A stretch of 64,000 nucleotides of DNA from Clostridiales bacterium (GTDB lineage: Bacteria > Bacillota > Clostridia > Lachnospirales > Lachnospiraceae), in the NCBI GenBank assembly GCA_012519695.1, contig JAAYPT010000052.1:19256-83255 (forward strand). The letters are read 5' to 3'. Both the position numbers and the translations under genes were made by a program. The notes under the pieces were generated by a model. The model did no database searches. It saw only the letters and a program-made list of their open reading frames with translations, and was not told the origin of the DNA. Positions 23,959 through 31,454 of the stretch are shown piece by piece. Positions within the stretch are counted from its first letter, which is position 1; the number at the start of each line of letters is the position of its first letter.

Positions 23959-24934
23959 AAAAGAACTGGCAGATAATTTTATACATGCATTGGAGGAAAA
24001 ACAGTTAGACTGGAAGAAAGAGTGGAATGGAAAAAGTGCAGCACCAGTAAATGTAAAAAGTGGTGCGAAGTATAAAGGAATCAATCGCTTTCGCTTGATG
24101 ATGGTTGCCATGCAAAGGCATTATGAAGATCCACGTTGGGCAACATTTCATCAGATTGCAGAAATGGGATACAAATTAAAAGATGCCAAAGGGCAGGGAG
24201 TAAAAGTGGAATATTGGTTCCCCTATGATAGAAATGAGAGACATGTAATCTCTTGGGATGACTTTTATAAATTTACTAATGGTACGCCGAATGAACGCTA
24301 TATCTTAAGTGCAAGATATAGCGTTGTTTTTAATGGAAGTTTGGTGGAAGGATTACCGGAGCTATCAGAAGGAGAAAGAAATGATATAGCAGTAGATGAA
24401 TTGGTTACAACACTATCTAAGAACATGCAGGTGGAAATTATACATAATGAAAATGACAGAGCGTTTTATAAACCATCGGAAGATAAAATATATCTGCCAA
24501 GCCCGGAACTGTTTCATTCTGATTACAGCTATAATGCAACTGCATTGCATGAACTGGCACATGCAACAGGAGCACCCACAAGATTAAATCGAAATATGTC
24601 TGGAAGATTTGGGACACCTGAATATGCATATGAGGAATTAATAGCAGAAATTTCCTCCTGTTTTATGTCAGAAAATTTGAAGGTAGAACAAGGACAGGAA
24701 CATATAGACAATCACAAAGCATATGTACAGAGCTGGATTAAGGAAATAAAAGAAAAGCCGGAGACTTTGGTGAAAGCTATTTCAGAGGCAGAAAAAGTAA
24801 CAACGTTTATGGAATATCATGCAGGTTTGATACCTCAGAAAGAGTATGAAAAGGTAGTCAACTCTTCTATAGAAGTAGAAAGACCACAACCTATTCCAAA
24901 GAAAACATTAGTAGCAAAAGGACCTAAAATGTAA
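23933..24934 (+). CDS. ArdC-like antirestriction protein with zincin domain
   Basis: 333 residues. The N-terminal ~130 residues match the ArdC ssDNA-binding domain (FIHALEEKQLDWKKEW, then PVNVKSGAKYKGINRFRLMM and a later GVKVEYWFPYDR). The C-terminal domain has the metalloprotease motif HELAHATG (~206-213) with a downstream YEELIAEISS glutamate. ArdC-type proteins are thought to protect incoming single strands from restriction during entry. Stop and start of neighbours are close; the gene is the second of a unit starting at the palindrome 23836. Confidence 0.8.
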   Translation: MLEKTKEYRKELADNFIHALEEKQLDWKKEWNGKSAAPVNVKSGAKYKGINRFRLMMVAMQRHYEDPRWATFHQIAEMGYKLKDAKGQGVKVEYWFPYDRNERHVISWDDFYKFTNGTPNERYILSARYSVVFNGSLVEGLPELSEGERNDIAVDELVTTLSKNMQVEIIHNENDRAFYKPSEDKIYLPSPELFHSDYSYNATALHELAHATGAPTRLNRNMSGRFGTPEYAYEELIAEISSCFMSENLKVEQGQEHIDNHKAYVQSWIKEIKEKPETLVKAISEAEKVTTFMEYHAGLIPQKEYEKVVNSSIEVERPQPIPKKTLVAKGPKM

Positions 24935-24938
24935 AAAT

Positions 24939-24955
24939 GTACCGAAATTCGGTAC
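24939..24955. repeat. 17-bp palindrome, perfect copy, before a start codon
   Basis: GTACCGAAATTCGGTAC, again followed by GGAAAGGAGAAGCATG, identical to the 23836 copy through the start codon. Confidence 0.75.
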
Positions 24956-24968
24956 GGAAAGGAGAAGC

Positions 24969-25919
24969 ATGCAGAATAGAAAAGAAATGGATGCTATACC
25001 GACAGTAGGGAGATTATTTGTGGATATGGATGGTACACTGGCAAAATATCAACCTGTGGATACGATGGAAGTTTTATTTGAAGAAGGATATTTTCGAAAT
25101 TTAGAACCGCAACAGAATGTAGTAGCGGCAGTAAAAAAGATTATTGAGAAGTATCCAGAGGTGCAGGTGTATATTATGTCTTCGGTGTTGGCAGATAGTA
25201 AGTATGCGCTGAAAGAAAAAAATGAGTGGCTAGAACAATATCTTCCTGAGATTGATAAGGAGCATAGAATATTTCCACCTTGTGGTGAGAACAAGTTAGA
25301 TTATGTACCAGGAGAAATAAGTCATACGGATTATTTATTGGATGATTATACCAAAAATTTAAAACAATGGGAGCCTCCGGCAAGGGGGATTAAATTGTTA
25401 AATGGAATTAATCATACAAACGAAACATGGAAGGGAAGTATGTTACGTTATGATAAGGAACCAGAGCGGTTAGCTGATGATATCGTAAGAGTTATGTATG
25501 GAATGGAAATTAAAGAAGAACGACCATTTCATCAGATGATTAGCCAGAAAAATGAAGAGTATGATAAAACTTTTAAAAGTTGGTATTTGTCAGAAGGTGA
25601 AAAGTCACAACTGGAATATCTTACAAAGTCAGAGGCATTATTCGCATTAGAAGAAGGAATGCATATTTGCTATGTGAATGATTTTCCTGTATATCATGGA
25701 ATACATGCGGATGAGTATGCTATTAACGAGTTGAGAGAAGAAAAGGGTGTGCGAAATTTATATGGTACATGGGGAACAGGTATTGTGCACAAGGCATTTA
25801 TTAGTCCTTATTATAATAATTCTGCACAGCTAAAGAAAATACTGCAGAACTTGTTGCAGGAAAAGAAGACGCAAGGAATAAAAACTGAAAAAGTAGCAAG
25901 AAAGGAGTTATCCATATAA
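24969..25919 (+). CDS. HAD-family nucleotidase-like protein
   Basis: 316 residues; ATG from the duplicated GGAAAGGAGAAGC initiation site. The N-terminal half is a HAD phosphatase of the 5'(3')-deoxyribonucleotidase kind: LFVDMDGTLAKY (~16-27, nucleophile and acid aspartates), VYIMSS motif II region (~67) and SHTDYLLDDYTKN (~118-130, motif IV aspartates). The C-terminal ~130 residues form a separate domain (YLSEGEKSQLEYLTKSEALFALEEGM) of unknown function. It might dephosphorylate nucleotides during element replication or counter nucleotide-based defences (inference). Confidence 0.7.
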   Translation: MQNRKEMDAIPTVGRLFVDMDGTLAKYQPVDTMEVLFEEGYFRNLEPQQNVVAAVKKIIEKYPEVQVYIMSSVLADSKYALKEKNEWLEQYLPEIDKEHRIFPPCGENKLDYVPGEISHTDYLLDDYTKNLKQWEPPARGIKLLNGINHTNETWKGSMLRYDKEPERLADDIVRVMYGMEIKEERPFHQMISQKNEEYDKTFKSWYLSEGEKSQLEYLTKSEALFALEEGMHICYVNDFPVYHGIHADEYAINELREEKGVRNLYGTWGTGIVHKAFISPYYNNSAQLKKILQNLLQEKKTQGIKTEKVARKELSI

Positions 25920-27740
25920 ATGAAAAAGATGGAAAGTAAAATCGAAAAACAGAATCGAAGAGACCAGAAAGAGGAAAAACATGTTCATGCGGTTTTGTAT
26001 TTTCTATTAGGAATTTTATTAAGTGCAAGTATTACTGCGGCAAGTATAGTTTATGTAGTGCCTAAAATGGTAGTAAAAACAGAACGTGCAGCGGTATCGG
26101 CGGTTACTTCGGAGCTTGTAGAAGATACAGTAAAAGCAAGTTTGGGTTCCTATTTGGCAACAAATAAGATTACAGTGTCTGATGAAAGTATGGCAGATAT
26201 TGCACAGTATATTACAGACAGTGTAAATAATTCTAATCAGTTTACAGAAGATGAGCTATGGGAGGTTAAAAACCTTATAAAGGTTAGTGTGCAGGGGGCG
26301 AATGAAAATGTAAATACGAATGCAGGAACAACGAATAATAATATTAGTAATTCCATGACAACGCTTCAGGAGTTTGTTATAAATGGAGATAGTGAGATTT
26401 CTAATGCTTTGAAGGAGTATATAGATAACATTATAGTGCCGGGAATTAATCAGTCTTTAATAATGAATACAGAAGATATTGTTAATGTAAACAGAACTAT
26501 CGTTCAGATGGGAAATTCGTATTCTTCTTATATGGCAGAAAATAATACTAATTTGGAAGAAATTATAAAATTAGTAGAAGATACTCAGGATACGGTGGAA
26601 GATTATAGGGAGCAACTTACAGAAAAGGTATCTGATTTCCGTACAGAATATGATAATTATGTAAAGGCTACAGATGAGCAAATAGAGTATGTAAATGAAA
26701 AATTAGGCGAATACGTTACAATCGTAGAGTATGAAAGTTTCAAAGAGAACTACAATGGGTACAAGAAGGATATGGAAGATACAGTAGAAAAATTACAGAA
26801 TTCCATAGAACGATTGGACGAGCAGAAAGCAGATAAGACAGCATTGGAAGAACTTGCTGCCAATGTCAGTGAATTAAAAAAATCCTATGATAATTTTACC
26901 GGAGAAAACGGAGATTTTGCAGCACTAAAAGACCGTGTTACATCTACAGAGACGGACGTGGCTCAAAATGGTAATGATATTGTAGCATTACAAAATCGAA
27001 TTACAGAGCTGGAAAATTCAATTACTCAAATGGGAAATGCTAATAGTAACGATATGCAGGAGCTTGAAACGAGAGTAAACTCAACATTAGAAGAAAGATT
27101 TTCAAAGTTTTATCAGGTGGGTAGTATTTATATGACTTTTGGGAATGAAAATCCAGCGGACTTGTATGGCGGTACATGGGAAAAGGTAGAAGATACCTTT
27201 TTAATGGCAGCAGGAAATCAATATCCGGTTGGCAGTACAGGGGGAAATAACGCAGTAACAATTGGAGCAAGTAACATTCCAAGTTTAAACATTAGCGGAA
27301 GTACAACTGCTAAAAACGGTATTTCGACTTCTGGTAATGGTGCTTATAATGGAACTATAACCTCTACTGGTACATATCAGGGAGGAACATATGGAACATC
27401 TGTTGACGGTGAACATTGGCATGGTTTTCCGGCTCTACTGATGGGATATTATGGTGGCACTACATTTAATTTTTTGCCGAATGGCGGGGATGCGAACTTA
27501 TGGAGAGCTTCTAATTATACTACTGTTAGTGGAACAAGTGCGGCAGGAAATCATAGTCATACAGTAAATATTCCAAGTCAGACTATTACTTCTTATGGAA
27601 ATTTAAATATTGGAAATCACAGTCATACAGTAAATATTCCAAGTTTAAATGTAACTGGAACATATCAGAATGAAAATGTACAGAGTATTGATGTGACAAA
27701 TAAATATGTGGCAGTTAATGTATGGAAGAGAGTTGCTTAG
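25920..27740 (+). CDS. Membrane-anchored coiled coil with tail-fibre-like tip
   Basis: 606 residues; starts at the base after the previous stop with AAAGGAG upstream. The N-terminus is charged, then one membrane segment (~22-45, VLYFLLGILLSASITAASIVYVV), giving an outside C-terminus. Residues ~45-390 are helical/coiled coil with heptad-like LENSITQ, VEKLQNSIERLDEQ elements. The C-terminal ~210 residues look like a phage tail fibre/collar tip: YQVGSIYMTFGNENPADLYGGTWEKVEDTFL (start ~397), GGNNAVTIGASNIPSL, two GNHSHTVNIPS repeats, and a final KYVAVNVWKRVA. A trimeric stalk ending in a receptor-binding tip is inferred. In a conjugative element this would suit recipient recognition. A terminator overlaps its stop. 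Confidence 0.75.
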   Translation: MKKMESKIEKQNRRDQKEEKHVHAVLYFLLGILLSASITAASIVYVVPKMVVKTERAAVSAVTSELVEDTVKASLGSYLATNKITVSDESMADIAQYITDSVNNSNQFTEDELWEVKNLIKVSVQGANENVNTNAGTTNNNISNSMTTLQEFVINGDSEISNALKEYIDNIIVPGINQSLIMNTEDIVNVNRTIVQMGNSYSSYMAENNTNLEEIIKLVEDTQDTVEDYREQLTEKVSDFRTEYDNYVKATDEQIEYVNEKLGEYVTIVEYESFKENYNGYKKDMEDTVEKLQNSIERLDEQKADKTALEELAANVSELKKSYDNFTGENGDFAALKDRVTSTETDVAQNGNDIVALQNRITELENSITQMGNANSNDMQELETRVNSTLEERFSKFYQVGSIYMTFGNENPADLYGGTWEKVEDTFLMAAGNQYPVGSTGGNNAVTIGASNIPSLNISGSTTAKNGISTSGNGAYNGTITSTGTYQGGTYGTSVDGEHWHGFPALLMGYYGGTTFNFLPNGGDANLWRASNYTTVSGTSAAGNHSHTVNIPSQTITSYGNLNIGNHSHTVNIPSLNVTGTYQNENVQSIDVTNKYVAVNVWKRVA

Positions 27741-27755
27741 GCGGCTCTCTTTTTG
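27726..27755 (+). terminator. Intrinsic terminator overlapping the stop codon
   Basis: AAGAGAGTTGC pairs with GCGGCTCTCTT around a TTAG loop and is followed by TTT. The stop TAG of the preceding gene lies in the loop. Confidence 0.65.
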
Positions 27756-27774
27756 ATAAAGGAGGAATGCTAAT

Positions 27775-28569
27775 ATGAAGGTAAAAGATGCAGATTTAAA
27801 GAATAAGGTAGGAGAGATGAAAAATACATTTGGAGTATGGTTAGGAAATTTACATAAGTACACAGAAGGAGATTTGGAAGGTGAGTGGGTATATTTTCCG
27901 CAGAAGGAAGAACATTTACAGGAAGTGATTAATAGAATATCGGGACCAAATAAAGATGAACTAATGATTTTTGATACAGATATGGGAGAAAGTTGTGAGT
28001 ATTTGGGAGAAATGATTGGGGAATGGAGTCGCGTGGATGAACTTAATACAATTGCTAAATTACTTGGGAATGAAGAACATCCGGCAGTTGAGGCTTATTT
28101 GCAACGTGAAGCCAATTTATCATTAACAGAACTTGCAAATCTTATTATGCAGGAAAATGAAATAGCATATTATCCATATAAGTTTGAGGGAAGTGATGAT
28201 CAAAAGATTATGGAGTCTTTGTCGGCTGAAGAAAAAATGGGATATACAATGATTGAGAGCGACGAGGAGCTGAAATATTTTTTGGAAAATAGAACTATCG
28301 GAACCTCAAATGCGATGAGTTATTTTGATGCAGAGGCAATAGGAAGGGATATGTCATTATCTGATTATGTTACATTGACAGAAGACGGATATTATGACAA
28401 TAAAGCGGATGGTCTGAATCTATCAGCCTATACCATGGATGAAATTAAAGAAGAATTGGCAGAGCGGGAACAGGAAGTTCAACAGGAAAAGGCAGAAAAG
28501 ATACTACAGGAAAAGAAAGGAAAAACGAAAGAACAGCAGCGTACACCACATTTTTCTCCAAGTTTATAG
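27775..28569 (+). CDS. ardA: ArdA-like antirestriction protein
   Basis: 264 residues, ATG preceded by AAAGGAGGAATGC. The ArdA pattern is visible: FGVWLGNLHKYTEGDLEGEWVYFP at ~20-43, a LMIFDTDM segment, helical LGEMIGEWSRVDELN, then YFDAEAIGRDMSLSDYV (~182-198). ArdA is an acidic DNA mimic that blocks type I restriction enzymes; the protein is strongly acidic here. A Lys/Gln/Glu-rich tail of ~45 residues extends beyond the usual ArdA length. Confidence 0.85.
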   Translation: MKVKDADLKNKVGEMKNTFGVWLGNLHKYTEGDLEGEWVYFPQKEEHLQEVINRISGPNKDELMIFDTDMGESCEYLGEMIGEWSRVDELNTIAKLLGNEEHPAVEAYLQREANLSLTELANLIMQENEIAYYPYKFEGSDDQKIMESLSAEEKMGYTMIESDEELKYFLENRTIGTSNAMSYFDAEAIGRDMSLSDYVTLTEDGYYDNKADGLNLSAYTMDEIKEELAEREQEVQQEKAEKILQEKKGKTKEQQRTPHFSPSL

Positions 28570-28581
28570 GATGGTTTGCTT

Positions 28582-29445
28582 ATGAAGAGAGAAATAATTA
28601 GGATACAACAAAGGCTGGAACGGATAGAGAATGAGATTTCCAATTTAAAAGCTACAATAAATTCGTATTTTACAGAAGAAGAACAGACTATTTTAAGATA
28701 TGAAGCATCAATAGGAAAAAATGGAAGTAGATTGGAAGAACTTGGTGGAACGGAACAGTACGCTGCGGAATGCAAAAAATATTTAAGATTTGGACAAGAA
28801 GTAGATGCGTGTTTAGCAGAAAAATTAGAACAGACATCTGCAGTATGGGTAGGAACGGTGCCAGAGGTGTTACAGCAAAATGGATGTGGAAATATGGATT
28901 TATATATTACACAGAAGCATCTGAGAAATATTCTTCAGGCATCGTTGCAAAACAGAAGTCATTATCACAACATAGAGCTCCAGCAGTTGAAACAACTGCC
29001 GGAGCTTTTAAATAATCCATTGGCAATCTTGCAATCAAAGAGTCATCCGGGTTCTGTTATTGTGGTTTTGGATGCAAAGGATAGACAAAACAATCTGTTG
29101 ATAGTGCCCATTAGAACAGATGGGTACGCCTTTTACCAGAGAAAGCATGTTGAAGCAAATTTTATTCTTAGTGTGTATGGAAAGAGAAATGTTGAGGCTT
29201 ACATAGAAAGAAGTTTCGTAGAAAATGGAGTGCTATATTTAGATAAAAATAAAAGCATTGGGTTAGGTAGAAAGTCGCTCCAATTGCGACAGTTCCTAAA
29301 CACAAATGCTTCTACTAATAATGTACAGCAAACACAAAAAAATGTCAATGATTTGAATGATATTTCTCCAGAAATGTCAAAGGAAAGAAAGACAGTCTCT
29401 CATGAAAAATCACGAGAAAATGAAATTATAAGAAAAGGTATATAG
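28582..29445 (+). CDS. MuF-C-domain protein
   Basis: 287 residues from ATG 28582 (TTG 28576 is an alternative; the ribosome binding site is weak). An N-terminal coiled coil (~1-35, IQQRLERIENEISNLK) leads to a domain (~75-235) with LYITQKHLRNIL, HYHNIELQQLKQLPELLNNP, GSVIVVLDAKD and NFILSVYGKRNVEAYIERSF. This order matches the MuF-C (PBECR-like) domain that occurs at the end of phage head-morphogenesis proteins and in polymorphic-toxin settings. Family function: proposed nuclease-related, not settled. The C-terminal ~50 residues are disordered. It could act in the recipient if transferred (inference). Confidence 0.7.
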   Translation: MKREIIRIQQRLERIENEISNLKATINSYFTEEEQTILRYEASIGKNGSRLEELGGTEQYAAECKKYLRFGQEVDACLAEKLEQTSAVWVGTVPEVLQQNGCGNMDLYITQKHLRNILQASLQNRSHYHNIELQQLKQLPELLNNPLAILQSKSHPGSVIVVLDAKDRQNNLLIVPIRTDGYAFYQRKHVEANFILSVYGKRNVEAYIERSFVENGVLYLDKNKSIGLGRKSLQLRQFLNTNASTNNVQQTQKNVNDLNDISPEMSKERKTVSHEKSRENEIIRKGI

Positions 29446-29462
29446 GAGGTGCAGTATGTAAT

Positions 29463-30608
29463 ATGAAAGTTGATGTTAATTTGAGAACAGATGAAGAAAA
29501 GATTATGAATCCAGAAGAGACAGAAGTAGCATCCGGATGGGTGGAAATTGAAAACTGTATAAAATTTCCGGTAAAAGTGAGGAAATACATAGACCAAGAG
29601 GGGCAACAAAAAATGTTTGTCAGCTATCCTCAAAGGAAAAACGGTGTAAAGTATGAGGGAGTTGTTTATCCACATGATAAGGAAGTACGAAAGGAAATAG
29701 AAGAGAAGGTTTTAGATGCAGTACAGTATGAGGTTGTGAAAGATATTAATCTTCCGGCAATAGAGGCAGTCAGGGTAAGTCCAATTCGGCAAACTAAGAC
29801 AGCAGCAGTTGTATTGCGAGGAGTGGCAACTATAAAGATTGCGGGAATGACAATTAATGGAATTACGATAAAAGAGGGACAAAAGGGACTATTTGTACAG
29901 ATGCCACAGTATAGGTCTGGTGGAGAATATCGAGACACTGTTTATGGAACCAATGCAGGTATTCACGCATTGATAAAAGACGAGGTTTTAAAGGCTTACA
30001 ATGAGGTAATAAAAGAAGAAAAATATCAAGAAGAAAAGGTGGAACAGGAACAGCAGACAGAAAAAGAGCAAGAACAGCATGAGTATCAGGAACAACAGGT
30101 AGAAAAGGAAGAACAAGTCCAGGAGACAGAAAAGGAGCAAAAAGAACATATAGAAGCAGTAACAGATGTAGAAAAATTCGTACAGGCTTTTCAGAAAGAC
30201 AATATGCAAGAAATGTTGGAAGTGCTTTCTCATGCCGAGTTGGAAATTGCAAATGCTAAGTTTACAGAAAATTGGAATGCAGTAAGACTTCAGGCAGCTA
30301 CTATGGGAAATGAAAAATACCAGGTAGATGTTGCTTTTTTTAATTCATGGAATCCAATTCAACAAACTCCACCACAGGATTATTTAAAACAGAGTATTCA
30401 AGCACGCATTTTTGAAAACGGAAATTGTATTGGAATGCCAGTGCTTATGGAAAGAAAGAGCAAGAGTTTGGAAAATGCAGGGAAAAATTACGATGAGCTT
30501 TTAGCAGAATGGAAAAAACTTACCAAACAGGAAAAAATTGAAATTCCGCAAAGATCGCAAAATCAGGAAGCAAGAACAACCCCCAAAAATGCTGCGCCGG
30601 GCTTGTAA
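29463..30608 (+). CDS. Double SpoVG-domain protein with coiled-coil tail
   Basis: 381 residues, GGAGGTGCAG upstream. Two SpoVG-like domains are in tandem: ~25-90 (WVEIENCIKFPVKVRKYI, MFVSYPQRK) and ~118-185 (VATIKIAGMTINGITIKEG, LFVQMPQYRSGGEYRDTV). SpoVG proteins bind nucleic acid and regulate expression. Then comes a Glu/Gln-rich coiled coil (~185-235), and a C-terminal domain (~240-370, VEKFVQAFQKDNMQEMLEVLSHAELEIA...WNPIQQTPPQDYLKQ) without recognised family. The gene sits between MuF-C and the palindrome-rich gene. Confidence 0.7.
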   Translation: MKVDVNLRTDEEKIMNPEETEVASGWVEIENCIKFPVKVRKYIDQEGQQKMFVSYPQRKNGVKYEGVVYPHDKEVRKEIEEKVLDAVQYEVVKDINLPAIEAVRVSPIRQTKTAAVVLRGVATIKIAGMTINGITIKEGQKGLFVQMPQYRSGGEYRDTVYGTNAGIHALIKDEVLKAYNEVIKEEKYQEEKVEQEQQTEKEQEQHEYQEQQVEKEEQVQETEKEQKEHIEAVTDVEKFVQAFQKDNMQEMLEVLSHAELEIANAKFTENWNAVRLQAATMGNEKYQVDVAFFNSWNPIQQTPPQDYLKQSIQARIFENGNCIGMPVLMERKSKSLENAGKNYDELLAEWKKLTKQEKIEIPQRSQNQEARTTPKNAAPGL

Positions 30609-30623
30609 AGTGAGGTGAAATAA

Positions 30624-31454
30624 GTGGAAACAGAGAAAAAGGAAGAAGCAGGAAAACATATTGAGGCAGAAAAGAGAAAGGGAACCGGAGAGCAGTATCT
30701 TTATGCGTTAATAAAGTGCGCGGACTGGGTAAGTAAGCCATACAAGCAATTAGCAGAAAAGAATAGGGCTCGTCCGGATATAATGAAGGAGCTGTATATG
30801 TGTGCCTGTGATGGTGTTCCAATAGAAAAAGCAATGGAGGCACAGGAGAAAAATCCTCCAGAAGGAGCTCTTAGGCTTGTAAGGAGAAAATTTCTTGAAA
30901 GTGAAACAACTAATGAATATCAGGAACAGCTCACCGGAATAAAAGAAACGACAGTCACATTGGAAAGAGAAGTACAGCAGATGTCTGGAATGTTGAAACA
31001 CATAGTGGAGAATGTTCCGGATTTTGATGCTTTATTTCCAAAAGAAGTAGGAGAAGTGGAAAAGAAAATTGCCCAGAAACAGAAACTTGTACAGAAGGGG
31101 GTATCGAAATCCGGTACACTGGAACAAATAAAAAGCGTACCGAAATCCGGTACGCAAGAAACAGAAAAGGAAGATGTACCGGAATTCAGTACACAGAAAC
31201 AAGAAAAGGAGAACGTACCGAAATTCGGTACAAAAAAGAGAAGACGTTTGCCTTGGGAAAAGACTTTGGAACCGGCAGAGTTTATAGAAAGGTCTTTAGC
31301 ACAAGGGTATAGTAGTGAACAACTTGAATATTTACTGGATTGCATGGAAGAAGGAGTGCCGGTAGAGACGATTGAAAGATTTTCTTCACCCAAATTACCA
31401 GTAGACGTTATGAGACGTTTGAGAACCTTAGAAGAAAGGAAGGAAGTTAAATAG
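30624..31454 (+). CDS. Unknown protein carrying four VPKFGT-type repeats
   Basis: 276 residues, GTG start after GAGGTGAAATAA. The N-terminal ~90 residues are helical (QYLYALIKCADWVSKPYKQLAEK, then ARPDIMKELYMCACDGVPIEKAMEAQ) and the C-terminal ~70 are again helical with a similar EGVPVETIERFSSPKLPVDVM element, so the ends look like two versions of one module. Between them lie a coiled coil (~95-135) and a Lys/Gln/Glu linker (~150-205) containing VSKSGT, VPKSGT, VPEFST and VPKFGT, each encoded by a copy of the 17-bp palindrome. Function unknown. It runs base-to-base into the next gene. Confidence 0.6.
   Translation: METEKKEEAGKHIEAEKRKGTGEQYLYALIKCADWVSKPYKQLAEKNRARPDIMKELYMCACDGVPIEKAMEAQEKNPPEGALRLVRRKFLESETTNEYQEQLTGIKETTVTLEREVQQMSGMLKHIVENVPDFDALFPKEVGEVEKKIAQKQKLVQKGVSKSGTLEQIKSVPKSGTQETEKEDVPEFSTQKQEKENVPKFGTKKRRRLPWEKTLEPAEFIERSLAQGYSSEQLEYLLDCMEEGVPVETIERFSSPKLPVDVMRRLRTLEERKEVK
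31101..31231. repeat. Four in-frame copies of the 17-bp palindrome
   Basis: Copies at 31101-31117 (GTATCGAAATCCGGTAC), 31137-31153 (GTACCGAAATCCGGTAC), 31176-31192 (GTACCGGAATTCAGTAC) and 31215-31231 (GTACCGAAATTCGGTAC). Spacing is 36, 39 and 39 bases, all multiples of three, so the reading frame is the same in each. Confidence 0.8.

Noticed and set aside
31101..31231. Regularly spaced repeats that might suggest a CRISPR array
   Set aside because: The repeats are 17 bp with 19-22-base spacers that are coding and similar to each other, all in one open frame; no cas genes are present. I saw no CRISPR array anywhere in the window.
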